A stretch of DNA of 64,000 nucleotides from Chryseobacterium viscerum (GTDB lineage: Bacteria > Bacteroidota > Bacteroidia > Flavobacteriales > Weeksellaceae), in contig NZ_JAPDFT010000001.1 in assembly GCF_025949665.1 (NCBI RefSeq), positions 310,001 through 374,000 on the forward strand. The letters run 5' to 3'. The position numbers and the translations under genes are program-made. Under the pieces are notes generated by a model that worked only from the letters and a program-made list of their open reading frames with translations, did not search any database and was not told the origin of the DNA. Positions 18,649 through 26,570 of this stretch are shown here, piece after piece (the first letter of the stretch is position 1; every line of letters begins with the position of its first letter).

Positions 18649-19332
18649 ATGAAAAAACTACTATTTTCACTGGCGCTACTTACATATATCGCCGCACATT
18701 CACAAGTTGGTATCAATACCCCTTCACCCAGCGCAACTTTGGATGTTGTTAGTAAAGGAAATACTGACACCACGAAAGCATTGAAGATCAATGATAACAG
18801 CAACAAAGAATTGTTAAGCATATCAGATGTAGGAACTGTACGTCTTGATAATTATAAGAATTACAGTTTCTTAGGAACAGATGCTAACGGTTACTTAAAA
18901 GATGGAGCTGCATTGAATATACCCTCTATTTCAACAATAGCAAACAGAAACATTACTACAGGAACTGTTGCTGGTGCTGTATCTTCTAATCTATCGTTTA
19001 CAATAAACAAAAACAATGCTGAACTTATTTCTAGTAATGGGACCACTTTTACAATAAAAAAAGCAGGATATTATAGCATTACTGTTTATACACACTATGA
19101 TATTAGCATGAATAATCCTAGTGGTGGATCAGCATCAACTAATATTTATAAAGGGGCAAATTCTATCGCTACTACTTTAACAGGACATGGAGATGGAACA
19201 GATAGCATTGGCCATAGTACAACTATTACTCAGTATTTTAATATCAATGAGACTTTCCATATTAATGTACAATATACCAGGACTTACAGATGCGATCGAG
19301 CATCCCTTAATGTTGTTTATTATGGCACTTAG
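18649..19332 (+). CDS. secreted C1q/TNF-like beta-jelly-roll protein
   Basis: The 227-residue protein has a Sec signal peptide cleaved near AAHSQ (residue 19), then the flavobacterial surface motif VGINTPSPSATLDVVSK, which is typical of proteins with a tail-fibre-like N-terminal collar. The C-terminal half (FTIKKAGYYSITVYTHYDI, TTITQYFNINETFHINVQYT) has the alternating hydrophobic pattern of a C1q-like domain. Function is unknown; such proteins are thought to be extracellular or surface adhesins. It lies inside the accessory island and is followed by a weak hairpin terminator. Confidence 0.7.
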   Translation: MKKLLFSLALLTYIAAHSQVGINTPSPSATLDVVSKGNTDTTKALKINDNSNKELLSISDVGTVRLDNYKNYSFLGTDANGYLKDGAALNIPSISTIANRNITTGTVAGAVSSNLSFTINKNNAELISSNGTTFTIKKAGYYSITVYTHYDISMNNPSGGSASTNIYKGANSIATTLTGHGDGTDSIGHSTTITQYFNINETFHINVQYTRTYRCDRASLNVVYYGT

Positions 19333-19829
19333 TAAAGTATTTCAGTTTGTCTTCATGATAATTTAACGATTCAAAAAAATAAAAGCAAGCTAAAAATTGA
19401 TACAAACGTTAAGAAAATATTCAACTGTTTTCTTCGTCCGGATATGGTGAATTAAAATTCTGGTATCCGGACGATTTTAGTTTGTGTTTGTTAATCCATT
19501 TGTATATAGTTAGTGATATTCATTTAGTGAATTATTATTTTATCTGATATATTCTGGAGCTTTTAATTTATTGTCAGTTTTGTTTAAAATCTTATAAAAA
19601 AGTGTCAAGAATTGAAATATCGCAATAATTAATTGATGGTAATTAATTATTACATTTTTAGCAAAAGATGGGATTCTACCTGAATATTACATCCAGCAAT
19701 AAAATATAGACAAGTTTGAATTGAATGGATTAAACAGAACATATTCAAGAGGATATCAACTAATAATTGGTTATTGATTAAATAATAAACTTAAAAGATT
19801 ATTATATTTACTTTTTAATTAAAAACCGT
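19333..19829. other. spacer between C1q-like gene and TPR regulator
   Basis: A hairpin at 19434-19480 is the only clear structure. The remaining 350 bp is AT-rich with no supported gene, and no convincing TAnnTTTG box for the TPR gene was found. Confidence 0.5.
19434..19480 (+). terminator. hairpin CGTCCGGATA/TATCCGGACG
   Basis: Perfect 10-bp arms with a 19-nt loop about 100 bp after the C1q-like gene. The following T tract is short, so termination is likely but not certain. Confidence 0.5.
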
Positions 19830-21296
19830 ATGATAAAATTTTTACTTTTTTTGTTATTGTTTTCTTTTATGATAATTGATGCCCAACAAAAAATGACTGT
19901 ACAAAAAATTGATAATTGGCTGAAAAAGGCGGATATGTTACATGTTGAAGGTAAGGTAAATGAATATATAGAACAACATAGAGCAATTATAGAAGCATCG
20001 GAGAAAATTAATTATTCTAAAGGGATTGCTACGGGTAATATTCGTCTTGCAGCTGCATATTCCTTCGAGAGGGAGTTCAAGAAAAGTATACAATACCTTG
20101 AAATAGCAGAAAAAGAGGAATATACTAAAACTGATTATGAATTACAAAGTAATATACTTAGACAGTTAGGAATGTGCTATAATGAAATTGGTTTAAGCAA
20201 AAAAGCTATATACCAATTTAAAAAAATGAAGTCAGTTGCTTCTCAAATAAAAGAAAAAGAGAATCGTGACTTTTTAGTTAACTTTTCACAAAACAATATC
20301 GGGGTAGTTTATAGCGATTCCGGACAAGTAGATTCAGCATACGCATATTATAAAACAGTATACAAGAACCTAAATTCATTAGAAAATAAAAATCAAAGAC
20401 TAAATACTTTATTAAGTATTGTAACTGTTAATATGGCTAAAACTAAGTTTAGCCAAAACCAATTGGATTCTGCAATGTACTATCTTCAACGTTACAATGC
20501 ATATCCAGCCAATGGAAAGAACAATTATAATAAATATATGGCAGCGGAGCTGATGGGTAAAATCTATTTTACCAAAAAGCAATATCCTCTTTCATTGGAA
20601 TATTATAATATAGCACTACAACTTACAGAGAAAGGTAGATATAAGACAGAGCTGAAAGACTTATACTATTTATTATATGAAGTTTACAGTAAGCAAGGTG
20701 ATCAAACTTCTGCAATAGAGTATCTCAAGAAGTATACTGTGTTAAATGACAGTCTGAAGAATATTGAAATCTCAAATATAGATGCGCCCATTAATAGACT
20801 AATCAAAGAAAATGAAGAGCCTTTGAAATCTAAAAGTAAATATTTATTATACTGGGCAACAGCAGGAGTATTAATTTTAATAAGTATATTAATCATCCTA
20901 CGATACAAACACAAAGATGAAAAAAGAAAAATTGTAGATCATTTAACGATCAAAAATCAGGAGACCAAAGAGCTGAAGCAACAATTGAACGTTGCATTTG
21001 ATGAGATTGTTGAGCTTGCTAAAAATAATGACCCTGTATTCCTTACCAGATTCGAAGAAGTTTATCCTCATGTTATAAAAAAATTATTACAAATAAATCC
21101 TGAATTACAATCCAGTGAACTCAAATTTTGTGCATTGTTATTTCTTAGTTTTTCAACTAAAGATATTGCAAGATATACTTTTGTGCAGCCTCAGTCTATA
21201 CAGACGAGAAAGAATAGACTAAGAAAGAAACTGAACATTGGCACAGGGGCAGATATTTATATTTGGATGAAAAATATAAATAATTTAAGATCATGA
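19830..21296 (+). CDS. TPR-containing membrane-anchored transcriptional regulator (LuxR-like HTH)
   Basis: The 488-residue protein has a signal peptide (to about 19, IIDAQQ), several TPR-like helical repeats to about residue 325, one transmembrane helix (about 340-358, YLLYWATAGVLILISILIIL), a coiled coil, and a C-terminal helix-turn-helix (LKFCALLFLSFSTKDIA then QSIQTRKNRLRKKL) like the LuxR/GerE fold. The layout is common in Chryseobacterium, where a periplasmic TPR sensor is tied to a cytosolic DNA-binding domain. Targets are unknown; the preceding C1q-like gene is the nearest candidate. Confidence 0.8.
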   Translation: MIKFLLFLLLFSFMIIDAQQKMTVQKIDNWLKKADMLHVEGKVNEYIEQHRAIIEASEKINYSKGIATGNIRLAAAYSFEREFKKSIQYLEIAEKEEYTKTDYELQSNILRQLGMCYNEIGLSKKAIYQFKKMKSVASQIKEKENRDFLVNFSQNNIGVVYSDSGQVDSAYAYYKTVYKNLNSLENKNQRLNTLLSIVTVNMAKTKFSQNQLDSAMYYLQRYNAYPANGKNNYNKYMAAELMGKIYFTKKQYPLSLEYYNIALQLTEKGRYKTELKDLYYLLYEVYSKQGDQTSAIEYLKKYTVLNDSLKNIEISNIDAPINRLIKENEEPLKSKSKYLLYWATAGVLILISILIILRYKHKDEKRKIVDHLTIKNQETKELKQQLNVAFDEIVELAKNNDPVFLTRFEEVYPHVIKKLLQINPELQSSELKFCALLFLSFSTKDIARYTFVQPQSIQTRKNRLRKKLNIGTGADIYIWMKNINNLRS

Positions 21297-21503
21297 TATA
21301 TTTGTTTATACTAATCATTGAATAACGTCGGAAGATCTTGCTAAGAATTTGAATCGGAGGCTAAAAAAAACGAAGCTAGTAGAGCAAGAGTGTAACCCTC
21401 TCTAAAACTCAGACTGGCATCCAGGTGAATTTTAGGTAGAGCTACAGGTTCCGACTAAATAAAAATGGCACCATTTGGCTATATGTGACCTCGGCAGGCA
21501 GGC

Positions 21504-21827
21504 TTAGTAGTATAGGTAATGGAATCCGCATGAGGACAGGTTAGATTTTAAAAACATATTTAATGCTGATTTAATAAGTGCTATTTCCCCAGAACTAAAG
21601 CCTGTTGGTATGGTTGAGGAATTGCTAGGCTGAATGTAAACCCTCAAGTTCATGTCGGCATTTCTGATATAGGGAAAATTGCTGGTAGTTGCATGCTTCG
21701 AACTTACTTTTACTCTTGTGGAATCTAAAAGCTTAGATTTGAACATCATTATATCTCCCTCAACAATAAGTGTGTCCCCACGGACTTTCAAGTCCTCAGT
21801 TTCAAAACCAAGTTGTCTTTTTTTTTA
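21504..21827 (-). pseudogene. fragment of dual-action HEIGH-type (M57) metallopeptidase
   Basis: The minus-strand frame reads LGFETEDLKVRGDTLIVEGDI, then about 70 residues with LRVYIQPSNSSTIPTG. This pattern matches the propeptide and early catalytic part of the flavobacterial HEIGH zinc peptidases. The frame is closed by a stop at 21825-21827 upstream and lost after SALNMF, before any HExxH-type zinc motif, so both the signal peptide and the active site are missing. The only start is a TTG at 21789-21791. It is a remnant inside the island. Confidence 0.55.
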
Positions 21828-22070
21828 CAACTAACAGTTTTTGAAGCTTATGTTAATTGTGTTGGAAAAATGGATTTTCAGAGTGTTTATGATGATGTAA
21901 TAAACTATTATATGGGTGAGTATTTAGATGATGAAACATTTGCTCAATATATTTTAGAAGAAAGTATTCCCGAAAGTTTACCAAACTATATCTATATTGA
22001 TTGGGAAGCAACTTCAAGGTGTTTAATGTATGATTATTTTGAAAGCGACGGACATTATTTCCGTAGCTAA
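21813..22070 (+). pseudogene. ArdA-like antirestriction protein C-terminal fragment
   Basis: The frame (first ATG at 21870, open from 21813) holds VFEAYVNC, then YMGEYLDDETFAQYILEE and a C-terminus YIDWEATSRCLMYDYFESDGHYFRS. The acidic helices and the terminal aromatic-Asp-His-Phe-Arg pattern match ArdA, a DNA mimic that inhibits type I restriction enzymes and travels on conjugative elements. Full ArdA has about 165 residues, so roughly half is missing. It overlaps the peptidase remnant on the other strand by 15 bp, which shows that the junction is recombinant. It points to an integrative element once present here. Confidence 0.5.
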
Positions 22071-22172
22071 AATACAATCAGATTCAAATAGATTCAATGA
22101 GGTGTACTCAGGGCATTTTTTAGAAAAACAGTGACCAAAATCGTGACCAAGTGACCAAAAATGGCCAAAATA

Positions 22173-22211
22173 AAAAAAGCAACTTGCTGTAAATTAGCGA
22201 GTTGCTTTTGT
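22173..22211 (-). terminator. terminator of tRNA-Gln
   Basis: AAAGCAACTTGCT and AGCGAGTTGCTTT pair around a short loop just after the tRNA 3' end. The A tract on the left is the T tract of the minus strand. Confidence 0.7.
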
Positions 22212-22218
22212 TTGGCTG

Positions 22219-22289
22219 TAGACCCACAGGGATTCGAACCCCGACTGACGGTACCAAAAACCGGAGTGCTACCGTTACACTATAGGTCT
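22219..22289 (-). tRNA. tRNA-Gln (anticodon TTG)
   Basis: The minus strand folds as a tRNA: acceptor AGACCTA pairs with TGGGTCT, the D arm contains GTGTAACGGTAGCAC, the anticodon stem CGGT/ACCG encloses loop TTTTGGT with anticodon TTG, and the T arm has the GGTTCGAATCC core. Base pair 27-43 is a mismatch. CCA is not encoded. The decayed island ends at its 3' side, the usual target of tyrosine recombinases. Confidence 0.93.
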
Positions 22290-22514
22290 GTTTCGATGAT
22301 GCGAAATTATAGAATTTATTTTAAATATGAAAATCAAAATTAAAGATTAATTAACATAATAAGAGTGTAAAACGCTTTACGTATTGATATCCAAATAATT
22401 ATTTTTAATAAAAATTTTAAAAAAATCTGCTCCTACCCATAAACAGCAAGTTGGTGAATATTGTATACTCAATTTGAAGAGTAAGATTTGTGCTAATTTA
22501 TCCGATGGATAATG

Positions 22515-22545
22515 ACTTCCAGCCTTCTTCTTCCAGCTTTCATCC
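22515..22545. repeat. heptad-periodic repeat (word ACTTCCA)
   Basis: Units ACTTCCA, GCCTTCT, TCTTCCA and GCTTTCA follow at exact 7-bp steps. The word is shared with 11564-11584. Confidence 0.7.
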
Positions 22546-22572
22546 TTAAAGCCCCGTTAAATAATAAAATCC

Positions 22573-22580
22573 TATCTTTG
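22573..22580 (+). promoter_or_regulatory. der promoter -7 box
   Basis: TATCTTTG followed by C matches TAnnTTTG. The -33 element is not clear. The leader is about 75 nt. Confidence 0.45.
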
Positions 22581-22662
22581 CAAAAAATTGGGCTCCAAAA
22601 GTTGGAGTAACCCATTAATAACATATCCTGAGCATAAGCAGAAGGATTATTAAACATTTTTT

Positions 22663-23973
22663 ATGTCAAATATTGTCGCAATCGTTGGACGTCCCAACGT
22701 AGGAAAATCCACGCTTTTTAATCGTTTATTAGAAAGAAGAGAAGCTATTGTTGATTCTACAGCCGGTGTTACCAGAGACCGTCACTACGGAAAATCTGAC
22801 TGGAATGGAGTAGATTTTACTGTAATTGATACAGGAGGTTATGATGTAGGTACAGATGATATCTTTGAAGAAGAAATCCGTAAGCAGGTACAATTAGCCG
22901 TAGAAGAAGCTACTTCTATTATCTTTATGATGAATGTGGAAGAAGGACTTACCGATACAGATTACGAAATTTACAGATTACTAAGAAGATCCAATAAACC
23001 AATTTATATTGTTATCAATAAGGTAGATTCTGCCAAAGAAGAACTTCCGGCAACAGAATTCTACCAGTTAGGTATTGATAAATATTACACTCTTTCTTCC
23101 GCTACCGGTTCAGGAACAGGAGAAATCTTAGATGATATCGTTAGAGACTTCCCAACAACAGAATATAAAGATCCTTTTGAAGGATTACCTAAAATCACCA
23201 TTGCAGGCCGTCCAAACGTAGGGAAATCTACAATGACAAATGCTTTGTTAGATGTTGAAAGAAATATCGTAACTGATATTGCAGGAACTACAAGAGATAG
23301 TATCCAGACTCTATATAATAAATTCGGGCACGAGTTTGTATTGGTAGATACTGCAGGGATGAGAAGAAAATCTAAGGTAAGCGAAGACCTTGAATTCTAT
23401 TCTGTAATGAGATCTATTCGTTCTATCGAGTATTCTGACGTAGTAATTATCATGGTGGATGCTACACAAGGGTGGGAATCGCAGGATATGAATATCTTCG
23501 GATTGGCTCAGAAAAACAGAAAAGGAATTGTAATCCTTGTTAATAAATGGGATTTGATCGAAGACAAGCAGACCAATACAATGCGTGATTTTGAAAAATC
23601 AATCAAAGACAAAATCGGTCAGTTCCAGGATATTCCAATCTTATTTGTTTCAGCTTTAACGAAGCAGAGAATCTTAAAAGCTGTAGAAGTAGCAATGGAG
23701 GTTTATGAAGACCGTAAGAAGAAGATCAAAACTTCAAAACTGAATGAAGTAATGCTTCCAATCTTTGAAAATACACCACCACCAGCATTGAAAGGGAAGT
23801 ATATCAAGATTAAATATTGTGTGCAGCTTCCAACGCCGTCACCACAGTTTGTATTCTTCTGTAACCTTCCACAGTACGTAAAGGAACCTTATAAAAGATT
23901 TACTGAAAACCAGTTGAGAAAAGAATTCGGGTTTACCGGAGTTCCGATTGAAGTGTATTTCAGACAAAAATAA
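22663..23973 (+). CDS. der: ribosome biogenesis GTPase Der (EngA)
   Basis: Der binds the 50S subunit and is essential for its maturation. The 436-residue protein shows the unique double-GTPase layout: G1 GRPNVGKST at 8-16 and again near 182, G3 DTGG and DTAG, G4 NKVD and NKWD, and a C-terminal KH-like domain (KYIKIKYCVQLPTPSPQFVFF). Length and order match the family. The gene is monocistronic, with a TATCTTTG promoter box and an intrinsic terminator. Nothing unusual was seen. Confidence 0.98.
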   Translation: MSNIVAIVGRPNVGKSTLFNRLLERREAIVDSTAGVTRDRHYGKSDWNGVDFTVIDTGGYDVGTDDIFEEEIRKQVQLAVEEATSIIFMMNVEEGLTDTDYEIYRLLRRSNKPIYIVINKVDSAKEELPATEFYQLGIDKYYTLSSATGSGTGEILDDIVRDFPTTEYKDPFEGLPKITIAGRPNVGKSTMTNALLDVERNIVTDIAGTTRDSIQTLYNKFGHEFVLVDTAGMRRKSKVSEDLEFYSVMRSIRSIEYSDVVIIMVDATQGWESQDMNIFGLAQKNRKGIVILVNKWDLIEDKQTNTMRDFEKSIKDKIGQFQDIPILFVSALTKQRILKAVEVAMEVYEDRKKKIKTSKLNEVMLPIFENTPPPALKGKYIKIKYCVQLPTPSPQFVFFCNLPQYVKEPYKRFTENQLRKEFGFTGVPIEVYFRQK

Positions 23974-23991
23974 TAAGAACGATGTTCATAG

Positions 23992-24028
23992 AAAATCCGG
24001 TAAGTTTGCTTGCCGGATTTTTTTTGAT
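23992..24028 (+). terminator. der intrinsic terminator
   Basis: AATCCGGTAAG pairs with CTTGCCGGATT, followed by eight or more T residues. Confidence 0.9.
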
Positions 24029-24166
24029 TTTAAATTAAAAACCTTGCGCTAATCACTAAAATCAGACTTTTTATCGGTAAATAGTTGTAATATATAGCAA
24101 AGGTTTATTTTCATTAATATGTTTTATTTCTCCCCGAGCCCAATCTTTCAATTCGTTTTTTAGTTG

Positions 24167-24174
24167 TAATTTTG
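24167..24174 (+). promoter_or_regulatory. upp promoter -7 box
   Basis: TAATTTTG followed by C matches TAnnTTTG. The leader to the ATG at 24218 is about 37 nt. Confidence 0.45.
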
Positions 24175-24217
24175 CAGGAATTAATATCAATTAACTGAAA
24201 TTAAAAATAAAATTTTC

Positions 24218-24868
24218 ATGCTTACTATTTTATCGCAAAACTTTTCTCTTGTCAATGAGTGGATTAACGAACTTAGAAACGTTGACATCCAGCATGACCG
24301 AATGAGATTCAGAAGAAATATGGAAAGAATCGGAGAGATTGCCGCTTTTGAAATCAGTAAAGGATTGGAGTACAGAGAAGTTGAAATTCAAACTCCTTTA
24401 GATACAATAAAAAGCAGGGAAATTGCTGTACAACCGGTTATTACCACTATTTTAAGAGCAGGAGTTCCATTGTTTGAAGGAATTCTGAGCTATCTGGACA
24501 GAGCCGACTGCGGTTTTGTAGCAGCCTACAGAAAACATGATGCCAACGATTATTTCTCAATCAAACAGGATTATCTGACATGCCCAAGCATCGAAGGCAG
24601 ACCTTTGATTGTGGCAGACCCGATGCTGGCAACAGGAGCTTCTTTAATTGAAGCAATTAAAGACCTGTTAACCAATGGAAATCCAACCCAGCTTCATATT
24701 GTTGCAGCAATTGCTTCAAAACAAGGTGTTGAAACCATTCAGAATGCTTATCCTGAAGCTCACATCTGGGTAGGAGCCATTGATGAAGAATTAACATCAA
24801 AGGGTTATATTACTCCTGGTTTAGGAGATGCCGGAGATCTTAGCTACGGAGAAAAACTTCAAAGATAA
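24218..24868 (+). CDS. upp: uracil phosphoribosyltransferase
   Basis: The enzyme makes UMP from uracil and PRPP in pyrimidine salvage. The 216-residue protein has the PRPP-binding loop VADPMLATGASL and the uracil-binding C-terminus YITPGLGDAGDLSYG, both family signatures. TTILRAGVPLFEG is the conserved N-terminal core segment. It is cytosolic and probably monocistronic; the convergent alpha/beta hydrolase gene ends one base after its stop. Confidence 0.96.
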   Translation: MLTILSQNFSLVNEWINELRNVDIQHDRMRFRRNMERIGEIAAFEISKGLEYREVEIQTPLDTIKSREIAVQPVITTILRAGVPLFEGILSYLDRADCGFVAAYRKHDANDYFSIKQDYLTCPSIEGRPLIVADPMLATGASLIEAIKDLLTNGNPTQLHIVAAIASKQGVETIQNAYPEAHIWVGAIDEELTSKGYITPGLGDAGDLSYGEKLQR

Positions 24869-24869
24869 T

Positions 24870-25556
24870 TTAAGAAAGATTCCAAAAATCTTTTATTAAG
24901 TTCAACAATAAACTTGGTCGTACTTTATCCAGTGGATGTTTTGTATCTGGAAGTACGGCCAATTTTGCATTCGGAAGACTTCTGTAGACCCTTGAGCTTT
25001 CTTCGATGGTTACCATATTATCTTTATCTCCCACCATGATTTGAATAGGAATATTAATCATCGCAAGATTATTTTCCAACGGAGGATTTTTGCCTAAACG
25101 AATCATCAAATCAGCAATAGCAGGAAGAAGCTGCTTCCATTTTGATCCGTGCTGTGATTCTAAGAGTTGGGCATACTGCGGAATTTTTTCAAGAATGACA
25201 TCAGGATTAAGCATTTTACTTTCTTTTAAAGCCTGTTCCTCAGTCCAGTCAAACTTTGTTCCCAAAGTTATAATAGAATTTACATTTTCAGGACTTTTCA
25301 TCGCGTAACAAAGTGCTGCATAACCTCCCATACTGTGCCCGAAAATTGAGACATCTCTCAAATTATTCACTTCACAATATGCTGATAATTCCTGAGTATA
25401 CTTTTCAATACTAATACCCTCTGCCGGAAGTTCCTGATTTCCATGTCCTGAAAATAAAGGAGTGTGTATCGTAAAATGCTGGGAAAGAGCGTTCAAATAA
25501 GGTGTGAAAATGTCGCTGTGACCTAAAGCTCCGTGTAATAAAAGCAGATTTGGCAT
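24870..25556 (-). CDS. alpha/beta-fold hydrolase
   Basis: The 228-residue cytosolic protein has the oxyanion segment LLHGALGHSD, the nucleophile elbow GHSMGGYA (Ser in the GxSxG), a strand IPIQIMVGDKDNMV that supplies the acidic residue, and a C-terminal catalytic His in DTKHPLDKV. It resembles small esterase or lipase-like hydrolases of broad substrate range. Substrate cannot be predicted. It is convergent with upp. Confidence 0.88.
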   Translation of the reverse strand: MPNLLLLHGALGHSDIFTPYLNALSQHFTIHTPLFSGHGNQELPAEGISIEKYTQELSAYCEVNNLRDVSIFGHSMGGYAALCYAMKSPENVNSIITLGTKFDWTEEQALKESKMLNPDVILEKIPQYAQLLESQHGSKWKQLLPAIADLMIRLGKNPPLENNLAMINIPIQIMVGDKDNMVTIEESSRVYRSLPNAKLAVLPDTKHPLDKVRPSLLLNLIKDFWNLS

Positions 25557-25706
25557 AGTTGTTTAGTTTCCGGAAAATTAAGAAAAAGAATCGAAGGATG
25601 AAAATAGATTGGGGAGGAGAGTAAGAGGGTAAGAGTGTGGGAGTGATTTAGAGTTTGAGGGCTTTAGAGTTTTGAGAGTATTTTTGAATATGATTTCGTA
25701 CTATGC

Positions 25707-25756
25707 ATCCCGAATCTAATCCCTCGCATCCCGTATCTCGAAACCCGTATCCCATA
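25707..25756. repeat. heptad-periodic repeat (word ATCCCGT)
   Basis: Eight consecutive 7-bp units share an ATCCCGT/ATCTCGA-like consensus (positions 25707, 25714, 25721, 25728, 25735, 25742, 25749 and 25756), the last entering the comF stop. The exact-step periodicity with degenerate units is clear by eye. Confidence 0.8.
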
Positions 25757-26410
25757 TCAGACATCCATTGCCATCACCAAAACGCTCACTTTATTGTTCC
25801 CTGCGTTTAAAATCTCCCATGCAACTGATGAAACTGTATTTCCTGTGGTAAAAACATCGTCAATCAGAAGAATATGTTTTCCTGTAACAGATTTTGTGAT
25901 AGAGAATGTATTGACGGCTTCCAATCTGTGTTTCTTATCTTTTAAAGCCTGTGCTTTTGAATAGTAATTTCGTTTAATTAATTGATGGTCAAAAGGGATG
26001 TTGTAAAATGAAGATAATGTTTCAGTGAATAAATGAAGCTGATTGTATCCCCGTTCCTTAAGTTTCTTTGGGTGAAGTGGTACGCTTACCAGTAAATCAG
26101 GTTTTTCGTGATCGAAATCCAGACGTTCTGTTGTCCAGTCTGCAAGGATCTTTCCGGCTTTTTCCCGGCCTTTGTATTTTAATTCATGGATGATCTGCCG
26201 GCTTAAACTTTCTTCTTCAAATTGCAGTAAAGCAAAAGTGTTTTCAACAGGAAAAAGCAAGCTGCATTTTTCCTTGATCGGATTGTTTTCAAAATAGGAA
26301 TAATGGGTAAAATAAATCTGGCTAAAACAAAGATCACACACCAAAAGTTCAGGATCAATAATTCTGTTGCAGTGGATGCAACGGTTGGGAAACAATAAAT
26401 CTAATATCAT
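25757..26410 (-). CDS. ComF family phosphoribosyltransferase-like protein
   Basis: The 217-residue protein has an N-terminal zinc ribbon (CIHC and CDLC pairs within the first 30 residues) and a PRTase domain with the PRPP loop LLIDDVFTTGNT and a conserved KERGYNQ segment. ComF (GntX) proteins act in DNA uptake or nucleotide handling; the exact reaction is uncertain. No com operon is adjacent. Confidence 0.9.
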   Translation of the reverse strand: MILDLLFPNRCIHCNRIIDPELLVCDLCFSQIYFTHYSYFENNPIKEKCSLLFPVENTFALLQFEEESLSRQIIHELKYKGREKAGKILADWTTERLDFDHEKPDLLVSVPLHPKKLKERGYNQLHLFTETLSSFYNIPFDHQLIKRNYYSKAQALKDKKHRLEAVNTFSITKSVTGKHILLIDDVFTTGNTVSSVAWEILNAGNNKVSVLVMAMDV

Positions 26411-26452
26411 GACTGTGTTTTGTACTAAGATAGGAAATAAAAGTCAATAAAG

Positions 26453-26567
26453 TCAATGGTGAATTTTGCTCCGCAAATGAATAGTCAATTGTAAGAAGTC
26501 TATAAGAGAACAATTTATAGCAGTATAAAAATTGACAAGCAAAGCGTATTGACGATTCACCATTCAC
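26453..26567. repeat. inverted spacer repeat (GGTGAAT...ATTCACC)
   Basis: TCAATGGTGAATTTTGCTCCGC on the left faces GCAAAGCG...GACGATTCACCATT on the right. The arms are imperfect and about 60 bp apart, with AGTCAAT and TTGAC words in and around them. The AGTCAAT word also builds the heptad block at 38108. Spacing of the words here is not strictly 7 bp. Confidence 0.5.
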
Positions 26568-26570
26568 CCT

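Larger units (their letters stand above)
22290..22662. other. spacer between tRNA-Gln and der
   Basis: It holds a heptad repeat at 22515-22545 and the der promoter at 22573-22580. No further gene is supported. Confidence 0.6.

Noticed and set aside
21297-21503. possible integrase or mobilisation gene remnant (frame with EDLAKNLNRRLKKTK)
   Set aside because: The frame has fewer than 40 codons and no motif that I can tie to a family.
25620-25680. GAG/TTTAGAGTTT-rich tract left of the ATCCCGT block
   Set aside because: The repeated words are 8 and 16 bp apart, so it does not show the strict 7-bp step and was left out of the heptad class.
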